Assembly (NCBI RefSeq): GCF_004342885.1
Contig: NZ_SMAB01000008.1
Coordinates: forward strand, 29,972 to 93,971
Length of the DNA: 64,000 nucleotides
From: Tepidibacillus fermentans
Lineage (GTDB): Bacteria > Bacillota > Bacilli > Tepidibacillales > Tepidibacillaceae
Reading direction: 5' to 3'
In this document: in pieces, positions 34,761 to 42,681 of the stretch
Position numbering within the stretch: the first letter of the stretch is position 1
Layout of the letters: every line of letters begins with the position of its first letter
Notes under the pieces: model-generated
Told to the model about the DNA's origin: nothing
The model's database searches: none
The model's input: the letters and a program-made list of their open reading frames with translations, nothing else
Made by a program: the position numbers and the translations under genes

Positions 34761-35405
34761 TTAAAAATCTCTTTTTGTAAAAATTCGTTCTGAAATTAGA
34801 TACGATAATAACGTAACAACAAAAGAAAGAATGGCAACTGTAAGGACTGGACGCTCTAATACAATAGATGTTGGCTCCGTATTAATAGACATTAATTTTC
34901 CAAAACCACTCGCAACAAGGAAAAATATGATAATTCCAACTAAATTAGATACTCGATAACCAAACTTGAAGTGAATAGGATAGAAAATTGAAGCCAAAAG
35001 ATAGGCAAAACAAAACGATAAAAGAGTTACATTTACATCAAAAGATAGATTAAGAGAGAGATGAAAAATTTCTTTTAAAATTACTATAAAAATATACGTA
35101 ACGTATGAAATAAGCCACCATACACTAATCATTGCATATTTAGCATTAATTACAGTCCTTCTTGTAATGGGCAAACTGAGCAAAAGTCTATATTGCATTC
35201 TTTCACTTTCCCTTGTGTTAAAATTCGAAGTCATCATCATGAAAAATGCCATGTAAGCAATACTTAAACTAAAAATGAGATTTTCTATTAGAACAGTACT
35301 ATTGATATCTTTCTCTTTTGTTATAAAAAACGCTATTAATAAAAGGGGTGCAACGTATGCACTTTTCCTTTGTGTGTAAATGTCTTTTATCATTAAACGG
35401 TACAT
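34761..35405 (-). CDS. ABC-2 type permease
   Basis: 214-residue protein with six predicted membrane segments and the family feature RLLLSLPITRRTVINAKY in the cytoplasmic coupling region. It resembles permeases of the YtrA-regulated and PmtB (peptide-toxin export) type. Preceded by AAGGAAAGGAG and 73 bp downstream of the ATPase gene. It likely forms the membrane channel of an exporter; substrate unknown, with peptide or antibiotic export plausible from family context. Confidence 0.82.
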   Translation of the reverse strand: MYRLMIKDIYTQRKSAYVAPLLLIAFFITKEKDINSTVLIENLIFSLSIAYMAFFMMMTSNFNTRESERMQYRLLLSLPITRRTVINAKYAMISVWWLISYVTYIFIVILKEIFHLSLNLSFDVNVTLLSFCFAYLLASIFYPIHFKFGYRVSNLVGIIIFFLVASGFGKLMSINTEPTSIVLERPVLTVAILSFVVTLLSYLISERIFTKRDF

Positions 35406-35478
35406 TGGTTTTTTCTCCTTTCCTTTTATTAAACCTTTTGATATTATTAAACCTTTTGATAAAAACGAACTTATCCCG

Positions 35479-36348
35479 TCATAAACGCGTATTTTGGGAT
35501 TTTACCAAGTAATACATAATGTCCTCTAAAGTAGGTCGGTCCAAACTTAACTCGATTATTGTTTCTAACTGATTCGCTTCATTCCTTTTCAAAAATGCCT
35601 CAAATCCAAGTGATGTTTCTTTCAACATAATAGGCTGAAGCTGTTCGATCTGGTCTTTTAGCTTTTTTGGTCCTTTAACCAATACATAGTTATCTAAAAG
35701 TGTCTCTGTTTCTTCTGATAAAATAATTTTTCCATCGAGAATGAACGTAATATAGTCAGCTACTTGTTCAAGGTCTGTTGTAATGTGTGTAGAGAAAAAG
35801 ATTGCTTTGTTTTCGTCTTGGATAATATCCAATAAAATATCTAACAATTCTTTTCTAAAAATAGGGTCAAGACCTGATGTTGGTTCATCCATAATGATAA
35901 GTTCCGCATGATGGGAAAGGGCGATGGCTAAAGCAAACTTCATTTTTGTTCCCTTTGATAAAGATTTAATGGGCTTTTTTAGTGGAACCTCGAACTTTTT
36001 GATATATTGATAGAACACATTATCATCCCATTGTTTGTAAAATGATGAGATAATTTGTTTGTTTTTTTCGACCGTCAAGTCTTCAAAAAAGACATCCTGA
36101 TCATAAACAAAGCCAATCCGTTCTTTTAATTCCTTCATATGTTCATGATAATTCATGCCAAACATCCTAATTTCCCCGCTATTGATATGGGCAAGGCCCA
36201 TAATGCAACGGATCGTTGTACTTTTACCAGATCCATTGGGCCCAATAAACCCCATAATGAATCCTCTTTTAAGCGAAAAACATAAATCATCTAAAGCAAA
36301 ATCGTTGTATACCTTGCTCACATGATTCAGTTCTAAAATGTTTTCCAT
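35479..36348 (-). CDS. ABC transporter ATP-binding protein
   Basis: Walker A GPNGSGKST, signature LSKGTKMKFALAIAL, Walker B LIIMDEPTSGLDP and the switch FFSTHITTDLEQ are all intact. The 60-residue C-terminal extension is typical of ATPases in GntR-YtrA/Pmt-type exporters. AAGGAGG precedes ATG. It begins 2 bp after the GntR stop, so the two are coupled. Confidence 0.93.
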   Translation of the reverse strand: MENILELNHVSKVYNDFALDDLCFSLKRGFIMGFIGPNGSGKSTTIRCIMGLAHINSGEIRMFGMNYHEHMKELKERIGFVYDQDVFFEDLTVEKNKQIISSFYKQWDDNVFYQYIKKFEVPLKKPIKSLSKGTKMKFALAIALSHHAELIIMDEPTSGLDPIFRKELLDILLDIIQDENKAIFFSTHITTDLEQVADYITFILDGKIILSEETETLLDNYVLVKGPKKLKDQIEQLQPIMLKETSLGFEAFLKRNEANQLETIIELSLDRPTLEDIMYYLVKSQNTRL

Positions 36349-36350
36349 TT

Positions 36351-36725
36351 TCAGTCCTCCTTGTAAAACATTTCAATCATTTCGATTAATTGTTCTAGGG
36401 TAATATCATATTTTTTGCTATCACTTACAATAAGTTTTAACTTGTTCTGGATCATTTCTAACTGTTTTTGTTTTAATATCTTTTTGTTTCTCAAGGATAC
36501 GAAGGAGCCTTTTCCCACAACGGTATCAATGTATCCTTCTTTTTCTAATTCTTCGTATGCCCGTTTTGTTGTAATGACACTTATTTTCAATTCTTTGGCA
36601 AGACTTCTTATTGATGGAAGCTGTTCTCCTTCCAACAATTGCCCCTTCATGATTTGCTCAATTATTTGGTCTTTTATCTGCTGATAGATTGGCAAATCAG
36701 ACGTATTTAAAAGTATAATATCCAT
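36351..36725 (-). CDS. GntR-family regulator, YtrA subfamily
   Basis: 124-residue repressor with a winged helix (PIYQQIKDQIIEQIMKGQ, EGEQLPSIRSLAKELKIS, VITTKRAYEELEKEGYIDTV) and the short dimerisation tail of YtrA-type regulators. ATG at 36725 has TTAGGTG upstream, whereas GTG at 36734 lies within that site. First gene of the ABC exporter operon and presumably its repressor; a perfect palindrome lies 24-44 bp upstream. Confidence 0.88.
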   Translation of the reverse strand: MDIILLNTSDLPIYQQIKDQIIEQIMKGQLLEGEQLPSIRSLAKELKISVITTKRAYEELEKEGYIDTVVGKGSFVSLRNKKILKQKQLEMIQNKLKLIVSDSKKYDITLEQLIEMIEMFYKED

Positions 36726-36748
36726 TCGCAACACCTAATTGTATTAAT

Positions 36749-36769
36749 TGTATATATTCATTATATACA
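36749..36769. promoter_or_regulatory. Operator candidate for the YtrA-type regulator
   Basis: TGTATATA-N5-TATATACA is a perfect 8-bp inverted repeat immediately upstream of the regulator gene, matching the AT-rich GT...AC palindromes that GntR/YtrA proteins bind. It would overlap the operon's promoter. Confidence 0.6.
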
Positions 36770-37059
36770 CTTGGTTTTAATGTGTCAATTTTCAAATAAG
36801 AATCTTACGATAATGTTCACTTTTTAAAGGTGCGGTTTTATAATTTGAAGTTTACATGGTTACTCGTAAAACCCATCTTCAATTTATGGAGTTGCAGAAC
36901 TAAAGCAGGGAAAAAGTCAAATTCTCACCAAATCTCTGTCTTTAGTGTTGCAAAAAACAGGAGGTTGATAAGTTAAAGAAGTGTAAATGAAATGATGAAT
37001 TTGATTATTGACTTTTATCTTGGGTAATAAATTACTCTTGGGTTAGGAGGCGAGAAAAG

Positions 37060-37119
37060 ATGAAAATAAGTGAGGTAATGAAAGCAACTGGTCTTTATAT
37101 AACCGACGAGCAACATTGA
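37060..37119 (+). pseudogene. Truncated start of a MerR-family regulator
   Basis: A good AGGAGG site precedes an ATG opening MKISEVMKATGL, the usual first helix of MerR DNA-binding domains, but the frame ends after 19 codons where the IS-like remnant begins. No continuation (such as TIRYY) was seen beyond the remnant. TTGACT at about 37007 may be its old promoter. The rest of the 36770-37059 region shows nothing convincing. Confidence 0.45.
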
Positions 37120-37351
37120 ACAGTTTTCGCTAAATAAGAGTGAACACTTTTCTGGAAATTCCAGCGTAAACCTTGTCACTTGACATGGAGCCTCTGCGTA
37201 CAAGATACTTCCTAAAAAACGAGCAATAATAAGAATCAGCTGCATGAAATGAGGCTATCATGTACGCCATTCTAAAGTGCGTGTTTCTAACTGGTAAAAA
37301 ACTGTTCAATTTAATCAATCGAATTCTGTCCAGTTTTATTTAGCGGTCACA
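37098..37351. mobile_element. IS remnant or MITE-like element, IS21-like ends
   Basis: About 254 bp with related inverted ends: TATAACCGAC at the left, and GCGGTCACA at the right (reverse complement TGTGACCGC). Sub-terminal repeats lie next to both ends: GAACAGTTTTCGCTAAATAA on the left; ACTGTTCAATTT and CAGTTTTATTTAGCGG on the right. Multiple sub-terminal repeats are typical of IS21-family termini. No transposase reading frame is left. It apparently interrupts a MerR gene. Confidence 0.45.
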
Positions 37352-37410
37352 TCGGTTACATTAATAATCCTTGATCCTTTTCCCTTGTCCTCTTTACTAT
37401 GTAAACCAAA

Positions 37411-37714
37411 AATAAACTTCTGCTTTTAAAAACAAACCATTGCCGAAAAAGAATAAAGTCCTGCCGTGAGGAAATGGAATGGAAAAGGGACAAATGCCGA
37501 TGTCTCAAGCCTTTTCCTTTTTTCATGATCCGAAATCTTCCAAATTCGAAAATAAAGTGTTGACGGAGAGAGGAAAAACATGGAGAAAAAAGGAGGAAAA
37601 ATGCGTGAAAAATGGGCGATGTGTGCAAATGTTTATTTCAAATGGGAAGAAATGGGGACGGAAGAATGCAGGTTGGAGCGGGGGAGGGAGGAACGAGTTT
37701 ATTAGGAATTTACA
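37411..37714. repeat. AATAAA-module non-coding repeat block B
   Basis: AATAAACTT (37411), AATAAAGTC (37452) and AATAAAGTG (37551) motifs, a hairpin-prone GGAAAAGG...CCTTTTCC module containing CTCAAGCCTTTTCC (compare CTCAAGCCTTTCTCC in block A), and a tail at 37632-37714 nearly identical to 34080-34160. Same orientation as block A. The two blocks bracket the GntR/ABC operon. Confidence 0.6.
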
Positions 37715-37734
37715 ACAGGGTAATTCAACAAGAA

Positions 37735-37765
37735 GACCACCTTATTTATATAGGGTGGTTATTTC
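37735..37765 (+). terminator. Weak terminator-like hairpin
   Basis: GACCACCTT and AGGGTGGTT arms followed by a mixed T-rich tail. It lies 20 bp after repeat block B and close to the relic gene on the other strand. Confidence 0.4.
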
Positions 37766-37790
37766 TTTCAAAAAAGTCTATTACAATTCT

Positions 37791-37912
37791 AATCTTTTCT
37801 TTAGTTTGTTGATTTCAACATCGTGCTTTCCTGCTTTTTCACTCAAATAGTCAACATCAATACGAAGACTTTTGATTTCATCGGCAACATTTAGAAAACT
37901 ATTATAGCTGAT
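37791..37912 (-). pseudogene. C-terminal fragment of a coiled-coil protein
   Basis: A start-less minus-strand frame encodes a coiled-coil ending that includes ADEIKSLRIDVDYLSEKAGK and ends KLKKRLEL before TAA. Such LRxDVDYL...HD..I..LK tails end small Bacillus proteins often found near mobile elements. A short frame around 37991-37920 beginning MEQLAQNNRFAEFIM may be another piece. No full gene can be restored, so it is treated as decayed. Confidence 0.4.
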
Positions 37913-38023
37913 TCAACCTTAAAATCTGTAAAGATCAATGTATTTCACCATGATAAACTCGGCAAAACGATTATTTTGCGCTAATTGTTCCATTGATCGA
38001 TGATGACTTCGATAGAAGTTTCT

Positions 38024-38878
38024 TTAATGGATGGATTTCTTCTGGAATCTTCCACCCATCACATCATTGACATGTTCAATCGCAACAAAAGCATTAGGAT
38101 CTATTTCTTCTACAATTGATTTTAATTTTGCCACCTCTAGTCTTGTGACGATGACATATAATAATTCCTTGTCTTCTTTCGTATAACCGCCTTTTCCATA
38201 AATGTGAGTCACTCCTCGGCCAAGTCTAGCGATAATTTTTTCTGCAATCTCATTAGGTTGATCCGAAATAATCGTGACTGACTTTGATTCATCAATACCA
38301 GCAATCACAATATCAATCGTTTTAAAAGCAATAAAATAAGCAACTAATGAATACATAGCACTTTCCCATGTGAAGACAAGACCTGCTCCAGTCATAATAA
38401 AAACATTAAAAAACATGACAATCTCACCAACGGAAAAGCCAAAGCGTTTATTGGCTAAAATAGCAATGATCTCTGTTCCATCAAGGGACCCGCCATTTCG
38501 GATAATGAGACCTACACCTGCTCCTAAAATAATGCCGCCAAAAATGGTAGCCAGAAACATATCTCCTGTAACTACGTTAAAATCGTCTACATAAGAAACA
38601 AATAAGGATAAAAAACCTACCGAAACGAGTGTTGTGATCGCAAACGTTTTTCCAATCTGATTGTATCCAACAAACAAAAAAGGAATGTTTAATAGTACAA
38701 TAAAGATTCCAAGCGGGTAATTAGTAAGTTCACTAAAGATAATTGATATACCGATAATGCCACCATCAATGATTTGATTGGGAATGAGAAATGTTTCCAA
38801 TCCGATGGCAACAAGAAATGTACCGATAATGATAAAAAGATAGCGTTTTACCCATCTTTTAAGCCATCTAACATTCAT
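38024..38878 (-). CDS. YitT family membrane protein with DUF2179 domain
   Basis: 284 residues: five to six membrane segments (residues about 10-180) containing FLIPNQIIDGGIIGIS and IIRNGGSLDGTEIIA, then a cytoplasmic DUF2179 domain (about 200-275) with RGVTHIYGKGGYTKEDKELL. Typical of the multi-paralogue YitT/YpjC/YqfU group; transport role unproven. An AGAAAGGTAG site precedes ATG. Its end abuts the decayed region to the left. Confidence 0.9.
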   Translation of the reverse strand: MNVRWLKRWVKRYLFIIIGTFLVAIGLETFLIPNQIIDGGIIGISIIFSELTNYPLGIFIVLLNIPFLFVGYNQIGKTFAITTLVSVGFLSLFVSYVDDFNVVTGDMFLATIFGGIILGAGVGLIIRNGGSLDGTEIIAILANKRFGFSVGEIVMFFNVFIMTGAGLVFTWESAMYSLVAYFIAFKTIDIVIAGIDESKSVTIISDQPNEIAEKIIARLGRGVTHIYGKGGYTKEDKELLYVIVTRLEVAKLKSIVEEIDPNAFVAIEHVNDVMGGRFQKKSIH

Positions 38879-39064
38879 GCTTGTTTTCTACCTTTCTGTA
38901 TTTATTTGTAAAAATTATGTAACTTTTCTCAAGGATGCCAAAAAACTTATATTGATATCATCGGATGTATTATGTAAACTTATGGACGAGTCTTCCCTAT
39001 TACTTAGTGCCTAAAGACCAGAAAAAGTGGCCATAAAGCTTAAGTAAGAAAGGAGAATTTCGTC

Positions 39065-39721
39065 ATGAACAATAAATTAAAAAAGATATTTATTCCTATC
39101 TTGATTTTGACGTTAGCTTTCACATTCATTCCAATAAACCATGTAGCCAATGCCCAATCACCATCCATTTTAAAGTATGGAAGTAGTAATGGTGATGTGT
39201 GGGACTTACAATATCGTTTAAAACAGCTGAATTATCTAGTAAAGATTGACGGTTACTATGGTTATCAAACCATCAATGCGGTTAAAAAATTTCAATCCGA
39301 TTATGGAATTACGGCCGATGGAATAGTCGGTCCAATCACTTGGAAGGTATTAAAAAAACACAGTTTATCACAAAATGAGTTTAATCTATTGGTCCATTTA
39401 GTATACAGTGAGGCTCGCGGCGAACCATATAAAGGTCAAGTCGCAGTTGCAGCTGTTGCTCTTAATCGTCTCGATTCGAAGCAATTCCCAAATACTCTTC
39501 GAGAAGTTATTTTTCAGGAAGGAGCTTTTACAGCCGTTAGCGACGGTCAATTTTGGTTAACCCCAAATGAAACGGCCCGATTAGCAGCGTTAGATGCTGT
39601 AAGGGGATGGGATCCATCCCAAGGTACATTATATTACTTTAACCCAAAAACAGCAACATCTGCTTGGATTTGGTCAAGGCCACAAATTCTTAAAATAGGG
39701 GATCATATTTTTACAAAATAA
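39065..39721 (+). CDS. sleB: Spore cortex-lytic enzyme, SleB-like
   Basis: A signal peptide (1-30, cleavage after NHVANA) is followed by a PG_binding_1 domain (about 36-93, VWDLQYRLKQLNYL and FQSDYGITADGIVGP) and a Hydrolase_2 domain whose likely catalytic Glu is Glu116 in VYSEARGEPYKGQ. SleB-type lytic transglycosylases degrade muramic-delta-lactam cortex during germination. At 218 residues it is shorter than Bacillus subtilis SleB, and no ypeB partner follows, so it may be a SleB paralogue. AAGAAAGGAG precedes ATG; a strong terminator follows. Confidence 0.85.
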   Translation: MNNKLKKIFIPILILTLAFTFIPINHVANAQSPSILKYGSSNGDVWDLQYRLKQLNYLVKIDGYYGYQTINAVKKFQSDYGITADGIVGPITWKVLKKHSLSQNEFNLLVHLVYSEARGEPYKGQVAVAAVALNRLDSKQFPNTLREVIFQEGAFTAVSDGQFWLTPNETARLAALDAVRGWDPSQGTLYYFNPKTATSAWIWSRPQILKIGDHIFTK

Positions 39722-39779
39722 TGGATTTTATTTCTGAAATTGGTATCTTTTTCTCAGTTCGTTTTTATGCATCGTACTA

Positions 39780-39810
39780 AAAAAGAGGGAAATTGGTCCC
39801 TCTTTTTTTT
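39780..39810 (+). terminator. Rho-independent terminator after sleB
   Basis: AAAGAGGGA and TCCCTCTTT arms with a run of eight T. Confidence 0.88.
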
Positions 39811-39894
39811 GTTACTTTATATAATGAATGTTCAATTTTGTTTCGTTACAATTTTTAAAGTATATAAAAAACGATAGGGAGGAGAAATCTGACA

Positions 39895-40752
39895 ATGAGT
39901 GATTTTGCCTTTGAGAAAGAAGGCTTTTTTGATGAAATTGTTCAGATTCTTTATGAAGAAACTGGACAGCATGTCAATATTATGGGGGAAAAAGGGATCA
40001 TTACAGCATCTACACGCCCTGAGAGAATTGGAACGGTCCATGAAAGTGCGAAACAGATTATGTTAGGCTTAATCGATGAAGCATTGGTTACAGAAGAAGA
40101 AGCTGCCCAATTACAGGGAGTTCGGGCGGGAGCAAATCTTCCGATCGAATACGAAGGAAAACGAATTGGTGTGATTGGAATGACAGGTGACCCGCATGCT
40201 ATAAAACCGATTGTTCGTATCGCTGCTCGGACTGTAGTTTTATGGCTAAAGAACCATGAACAAATGATAAAACAACAAAAAGCTGCAGAAGAAGTGTATG
40301 GGCAACTTCAGAATATGGCAGCGACAATTGAGGAATTAGCAGCTAGCTCGGAAGATTTCGCTGCTTTTAGTAAACAAGCCTCAAATGAAGTTGCGAGAGG
40401 AGAAAAACAGATAAAAGACGTGTCCATCGCCTTAAAAATTATCCGTGAGATTGCTTCACAAAGTAAATTGATTGGCTTAAATGCGGCGATCGAAGCATCT
40501 AGGGCAGGAGAAGCAGGTAGAGGTTTCTCGATAGTGGCCAATGAAATTCGTAAATTAGCAAGCAATAGTGAAGATTCGGTCAAAGAGATTCAGCAAACCC
40601 TTGAACAAGTAAACCAAGTGTTCACAAAAATTTTGCTCGATGTTCAAACCAATGAACAAAAAGCAAATGAACAATCCATAGCATTACAGGAACTCGCAAA
40701 ATATGTAGAAAAAGTAGAAAAGATGATGGAAAAATTGGCACAAAACGAATAG
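39895..40752 (+). CDS. Soluble receptor: sugar-diacid recognition domain plus MCP signalling domain
   Basis: Residues about 8-125 match the putative sugar diacid recognition (Diacid_rec) domain usual in CdaR regulators: [49 protein letters not shown]. Instead of an HTH, a shortened chemoreceptor signalling domain follows, with the hairpin-tip region [19 protein letters not shown]. There are no membrane segments, so it is a cytoplasmic chemoreceptor-like protein. The signalling coiled coil is short (about 150 residues), which may limit array assembly. GGGAGGAG precedes ATG. Confidence 0.88.
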   Translation: MSDFAFEKEGFFDEIVQILYEETGQHVNIMGEKGIITASTRPERIGTVHESAKQIMLGLIDEALVTEEEAAQLQGVRAGANLPIEYEGKRIGVIGMTGDPHAIKPIVRIAARTVVLWLKNHEQMIKQQKAAEEVYGQLQNMAATIEELAASSEDFAAFSKQASNEVARGEKQIKDVSIALKIIREIASQSKLIGLNAAIEASRAGEAGRGFSIVANEIRKLASNSEDSVKEIQQTLEQVNQVFTKILLDVQTNEQKANEQSIALQELAKYVEKVEKMMEKLAQNE

Positions 40753-40765
40753 CCTCAAATGAAAA

Positions 40766-40787
40766 CCCATCTAGGGTTCTAGATGGG
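40766..40787. terminator. Hairpin between convergent genes
   Basis: CCCATCTAG and CTAGATGGG arms with a 4-base loop, perfect 9-bp stem. The T run is poor on the plus strand (AAATTCT); on the minus strand TTTTCATTTG follows. Confidence 0.6.
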
Positions 40788-40793
40788 CAAATT

Positions 40794-40973
40794 CTACAAT
40801 ATGGTATTCACTTGTTCAATCGAATAATCCACATTTTCCAGTACATTTTCGTTTAGTAATTGATGTAAAAGATCCTCAGCATGTTCTTTTTTGTTAAATT
40901 TCTTCACAATGTCTCTTTGAATCAACTTTTCGCCTTTTTTTGCCTGATAAACGTCTTTGTAGACCACCCACAT
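40794..40973 (-). CDS. Small hypothetical protein (59 aa)
   Basis: A frame with AAAGGGGGG upstream of ATG encodes a charged protein beginning MWVVYKDVYQAKKGEKLIQR and ending EQVNTIL. It looks like a helical hairpin without membrane segments. Not recognised. The strong ribosome binding site, sensible composition and placement before a hairpin support it as real. Confidence 0.55.
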   Translation of the reverse strand: MWVVYKDVYQAKKGEKLIQRDIVKKFNKKEHAEDLLHQLLNENVLENVDYSIEQVNTIL

Positions 40974-41204
40974 GAATAATCCCCCCTTTATGAAGAGATG
41001 TTCTCAATTTAATTTTACTTTATTACAGAAAAGGTATTCAAGTTATTTTTTAAATTTTAGGAATATTTATTATTCACATAATATTTTTTCTAAACTCTCC
41101 ATTTTCTATACACGGTAAATGAAAGAAATGATTTGATCGTAAAACATCGAAAGTTTGCATACAAAATAACTTTTTACAATAAATACACTTTATATACTTT
41201 TTAG

Positions 41205-41254
41205 TTGACTTTATAAAATAAATCGTGCATAATGAAAGAAAGGTAAGTTTTACC
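41205..41254 (+). promoter_or_regulatory. sodA promoter with downstream palindrome
   Basis: TTGACT (41205-41210) and CATAAT (41228-41233) with a 17-bp spacer. A perfect palindrome GGTAAGTTTTACC (41242-41254) lies at about the transcription start, and a second, GTAAGATCTTAC, at 41302-41313 in the 5' UTR. They share GTAAG half-sites and may bind one regulator. The remainder of the 364-bp intergenic region (40974-41337) is AT-rich with no gene seen. Confidence 0.55.
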
Positions 41255-41337
41255 ACATCTATTTGTATATTTTATAAAGGAGTAGGCAACATTAAATTAA
41301 GGTAAGATCTTACATATTTTTGAGGAGGTATGTATCA

Positions 41338-41940
41338 ATGAAAAAATTTGAATTACCACCACTACCATATGATTATAATGCATTAGAACCACACTATGAT
41401 GAGCAAACCGTTCGTTTACACCATGATATCCATCATAAAGGATATGTGGATGGCTTAAATAAAGCGATGGAGAAATTAGAAGAAGCACGTCAAACTGGTG
41501 ATTTTGCCCTAATTAAACATTGGGAAAGAGAAGCAGCTTTCCATGGTTCTGGTCATTATTTACACAGTATTTTTTGGACGAATTTAACTCCTAATGGTGG
41601 GGGCGAACCTACTGGAGCAATTGCTGAGCAAATTCAAAAAGATTTTGGTAGTTTTGAAGCATTTAAAAAGCAAATGTCTGCAGCTACTGTAGCGGTAGAA
41701 GGTTCCGGTTGGGGAATCTTAGGATGGGATCGTACTGCTGAACAATTAGTGGTTCTTCAAGCAGAAAAGCATCAAGACTTAACCATTTGGGGTGTTGTTC
41801 CTGTACTTGTCATGGACGTTTGGGAGCATGCTTACTATCTCAAATATCAAAATAAACGTGCGGCATTCGTAGATGCACTATGGAATATCATTAACTGGGA
41901 CGATGTAAATCGCCGTTTTGAAGAAGCAAAGAAAAAATAA
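41338..41940 (+). CDS. sodA: Superoxide dismutase (Mn/Fe)
   Basis: 200-residue cytoplasmic enzyme. Metal ligands: His28 in RLHHDIHHKGYV, His in YLHSIFW, Asp and His in MDVWEHAYY. GAGGAGG lies before ATG at 41338; an earlier in-frame start at 41320 lacks a site. The insert EEARQTGDFALIKHWEREAA is longer than in classical SodA and resembles the Bacillus SodF-like group, so metal preference (Mn or Fe) cannot be fixed. Confidence 0.92.
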   Translation: MKKFELPPLPYDYNALEPHYDEQTVRLHHDIHHKGYVDGLNKAMEKLEEARQTGDFALIKHWEREAAFHGSGHYLHSIFWTNLTPNGGGEPTGAIAEQIQKDFGSFEAFKKQMSAATVAVEGSGWGILGWDRTAEQLVVLQAEKHQDLTIWGVVPVLVMDVWEHAYYLKYQNKRAAFVDALWNIINWDDVNRRFEEAKKK

Positions 41941-41962
41941 TAAAAGTCAAAACTAATTCAGA

Positions 41963-41993
41963 CAAAAGGTGGCTCAAATTGAGTCACCTTTTG
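41963..41993. terminator. Bidirectional terminator between sodA and the lipoprotein gene
   Basis: CAAAAGGTG(G)CTCAA and TTGAG(T)CACCTTTTG form a long near-perfect hairpin with T-rich ends in both directions. Confidence 0.75.
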
Positions 41994-42007
41994 ATCTATC
42001 TTCATAT

Positions 42008-42511
42008 TTATTTTACTTCTTTTGAATTCACGATCCATTGATCATTTTGTTTTATTAAACCATATGTAACGGTCTTTCCATTATCAGTAAAAGAAACAGT
42101 TGCTTTATTATTTTCTACTTTTACATCTGCTTGTTGGCTTTCTAATTTCACATAATCCTCAGATAGTTGCAATACAGGTACTTCTGTATCACCTACTTTT
42201 TCCATTTTTACATAGCTATCCACTAATTTTTGTGCCATTTGTTCAGTATAATATCCGGTTAAGAATTTTTTTACATCATCTAGTGTTTTGTAACGTGGTT
42301 TTGCCACGAGAACATCATTATCATTAGGTTCAAAAATAAGAGTTAATTTGTTCTCGGCGACTAGTACAGCAGATTTTACGTCGGATTTTACTTTTTCCAT
42401 ATCTTGTTGTCCAGCCTGGTTTTGATTTGCTTGATTACAACCAGAAAAAGAAATTGCCATCACGATCAATAATGCGACCATGAAAATGGAAATCATTTGT
42501 TTTCTTTTCAT
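42008..42511 (-). CDS. Uncharacterised lipoprotein (167 aa)
   Basis: The signal peptide ends in the lipobox SFSGC, so the protein should be anchored to the outer membrane face. The mature part starts with a Gln/Asn-rich linker, then a domain with KKFLTGYYTEQMAQKLVDSY and a C-terminal beta region ending YGLIKQNDQWIVNSKEVK. The layout is vaguely like IseA/NTF2-like envelope lipoproteins, but I would not name a family. AAGGGGGTAA precedes ATG. Single gene. Confidence 0.75.
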   Translation of the reverse strand: MKRKQMISIFMVALLIVMAISFSGCNQANQNQAGQQDMEKVKSDVKSAVLVAENKLTLIFEPNDNDVLVAKPRYKTLDDVKKFLTGYYTEQMAQKLVDSYVKMEKVGDTEVPVLQLSEDYVKLESQQADVKVENNKATVSFTDNGKTVTYGLIKQNDQWIVNSKEVK

Positions 42512-42681
42512 TTATATTACCCCCTTGTGTATTACATTGAATTTAAATACCGCTTCTATCATAATGCAGAGTTTGTAAAAATTCAATCATATTATGTAAA
42601 CTAATTATATTACAAAAAAAAGGAATATTACAATAATATTAATAAATTAACGCTTTATATCGGTGAATCGTTGCAAACTGT

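Noticed and set aside
37015..37318. Minus-strand frames of 76 and 62 codons across the IS-like remnant
   Set aside because: Neither resembles IstA, IstB or another transposase; the remnant appears to have lost its coding region.
37479..37850. Open frames of 123 and 66 codons over repeat block B
   Set aside because: They overlap each other in different frames on a repeated non-coding block and have no homologue-like features.
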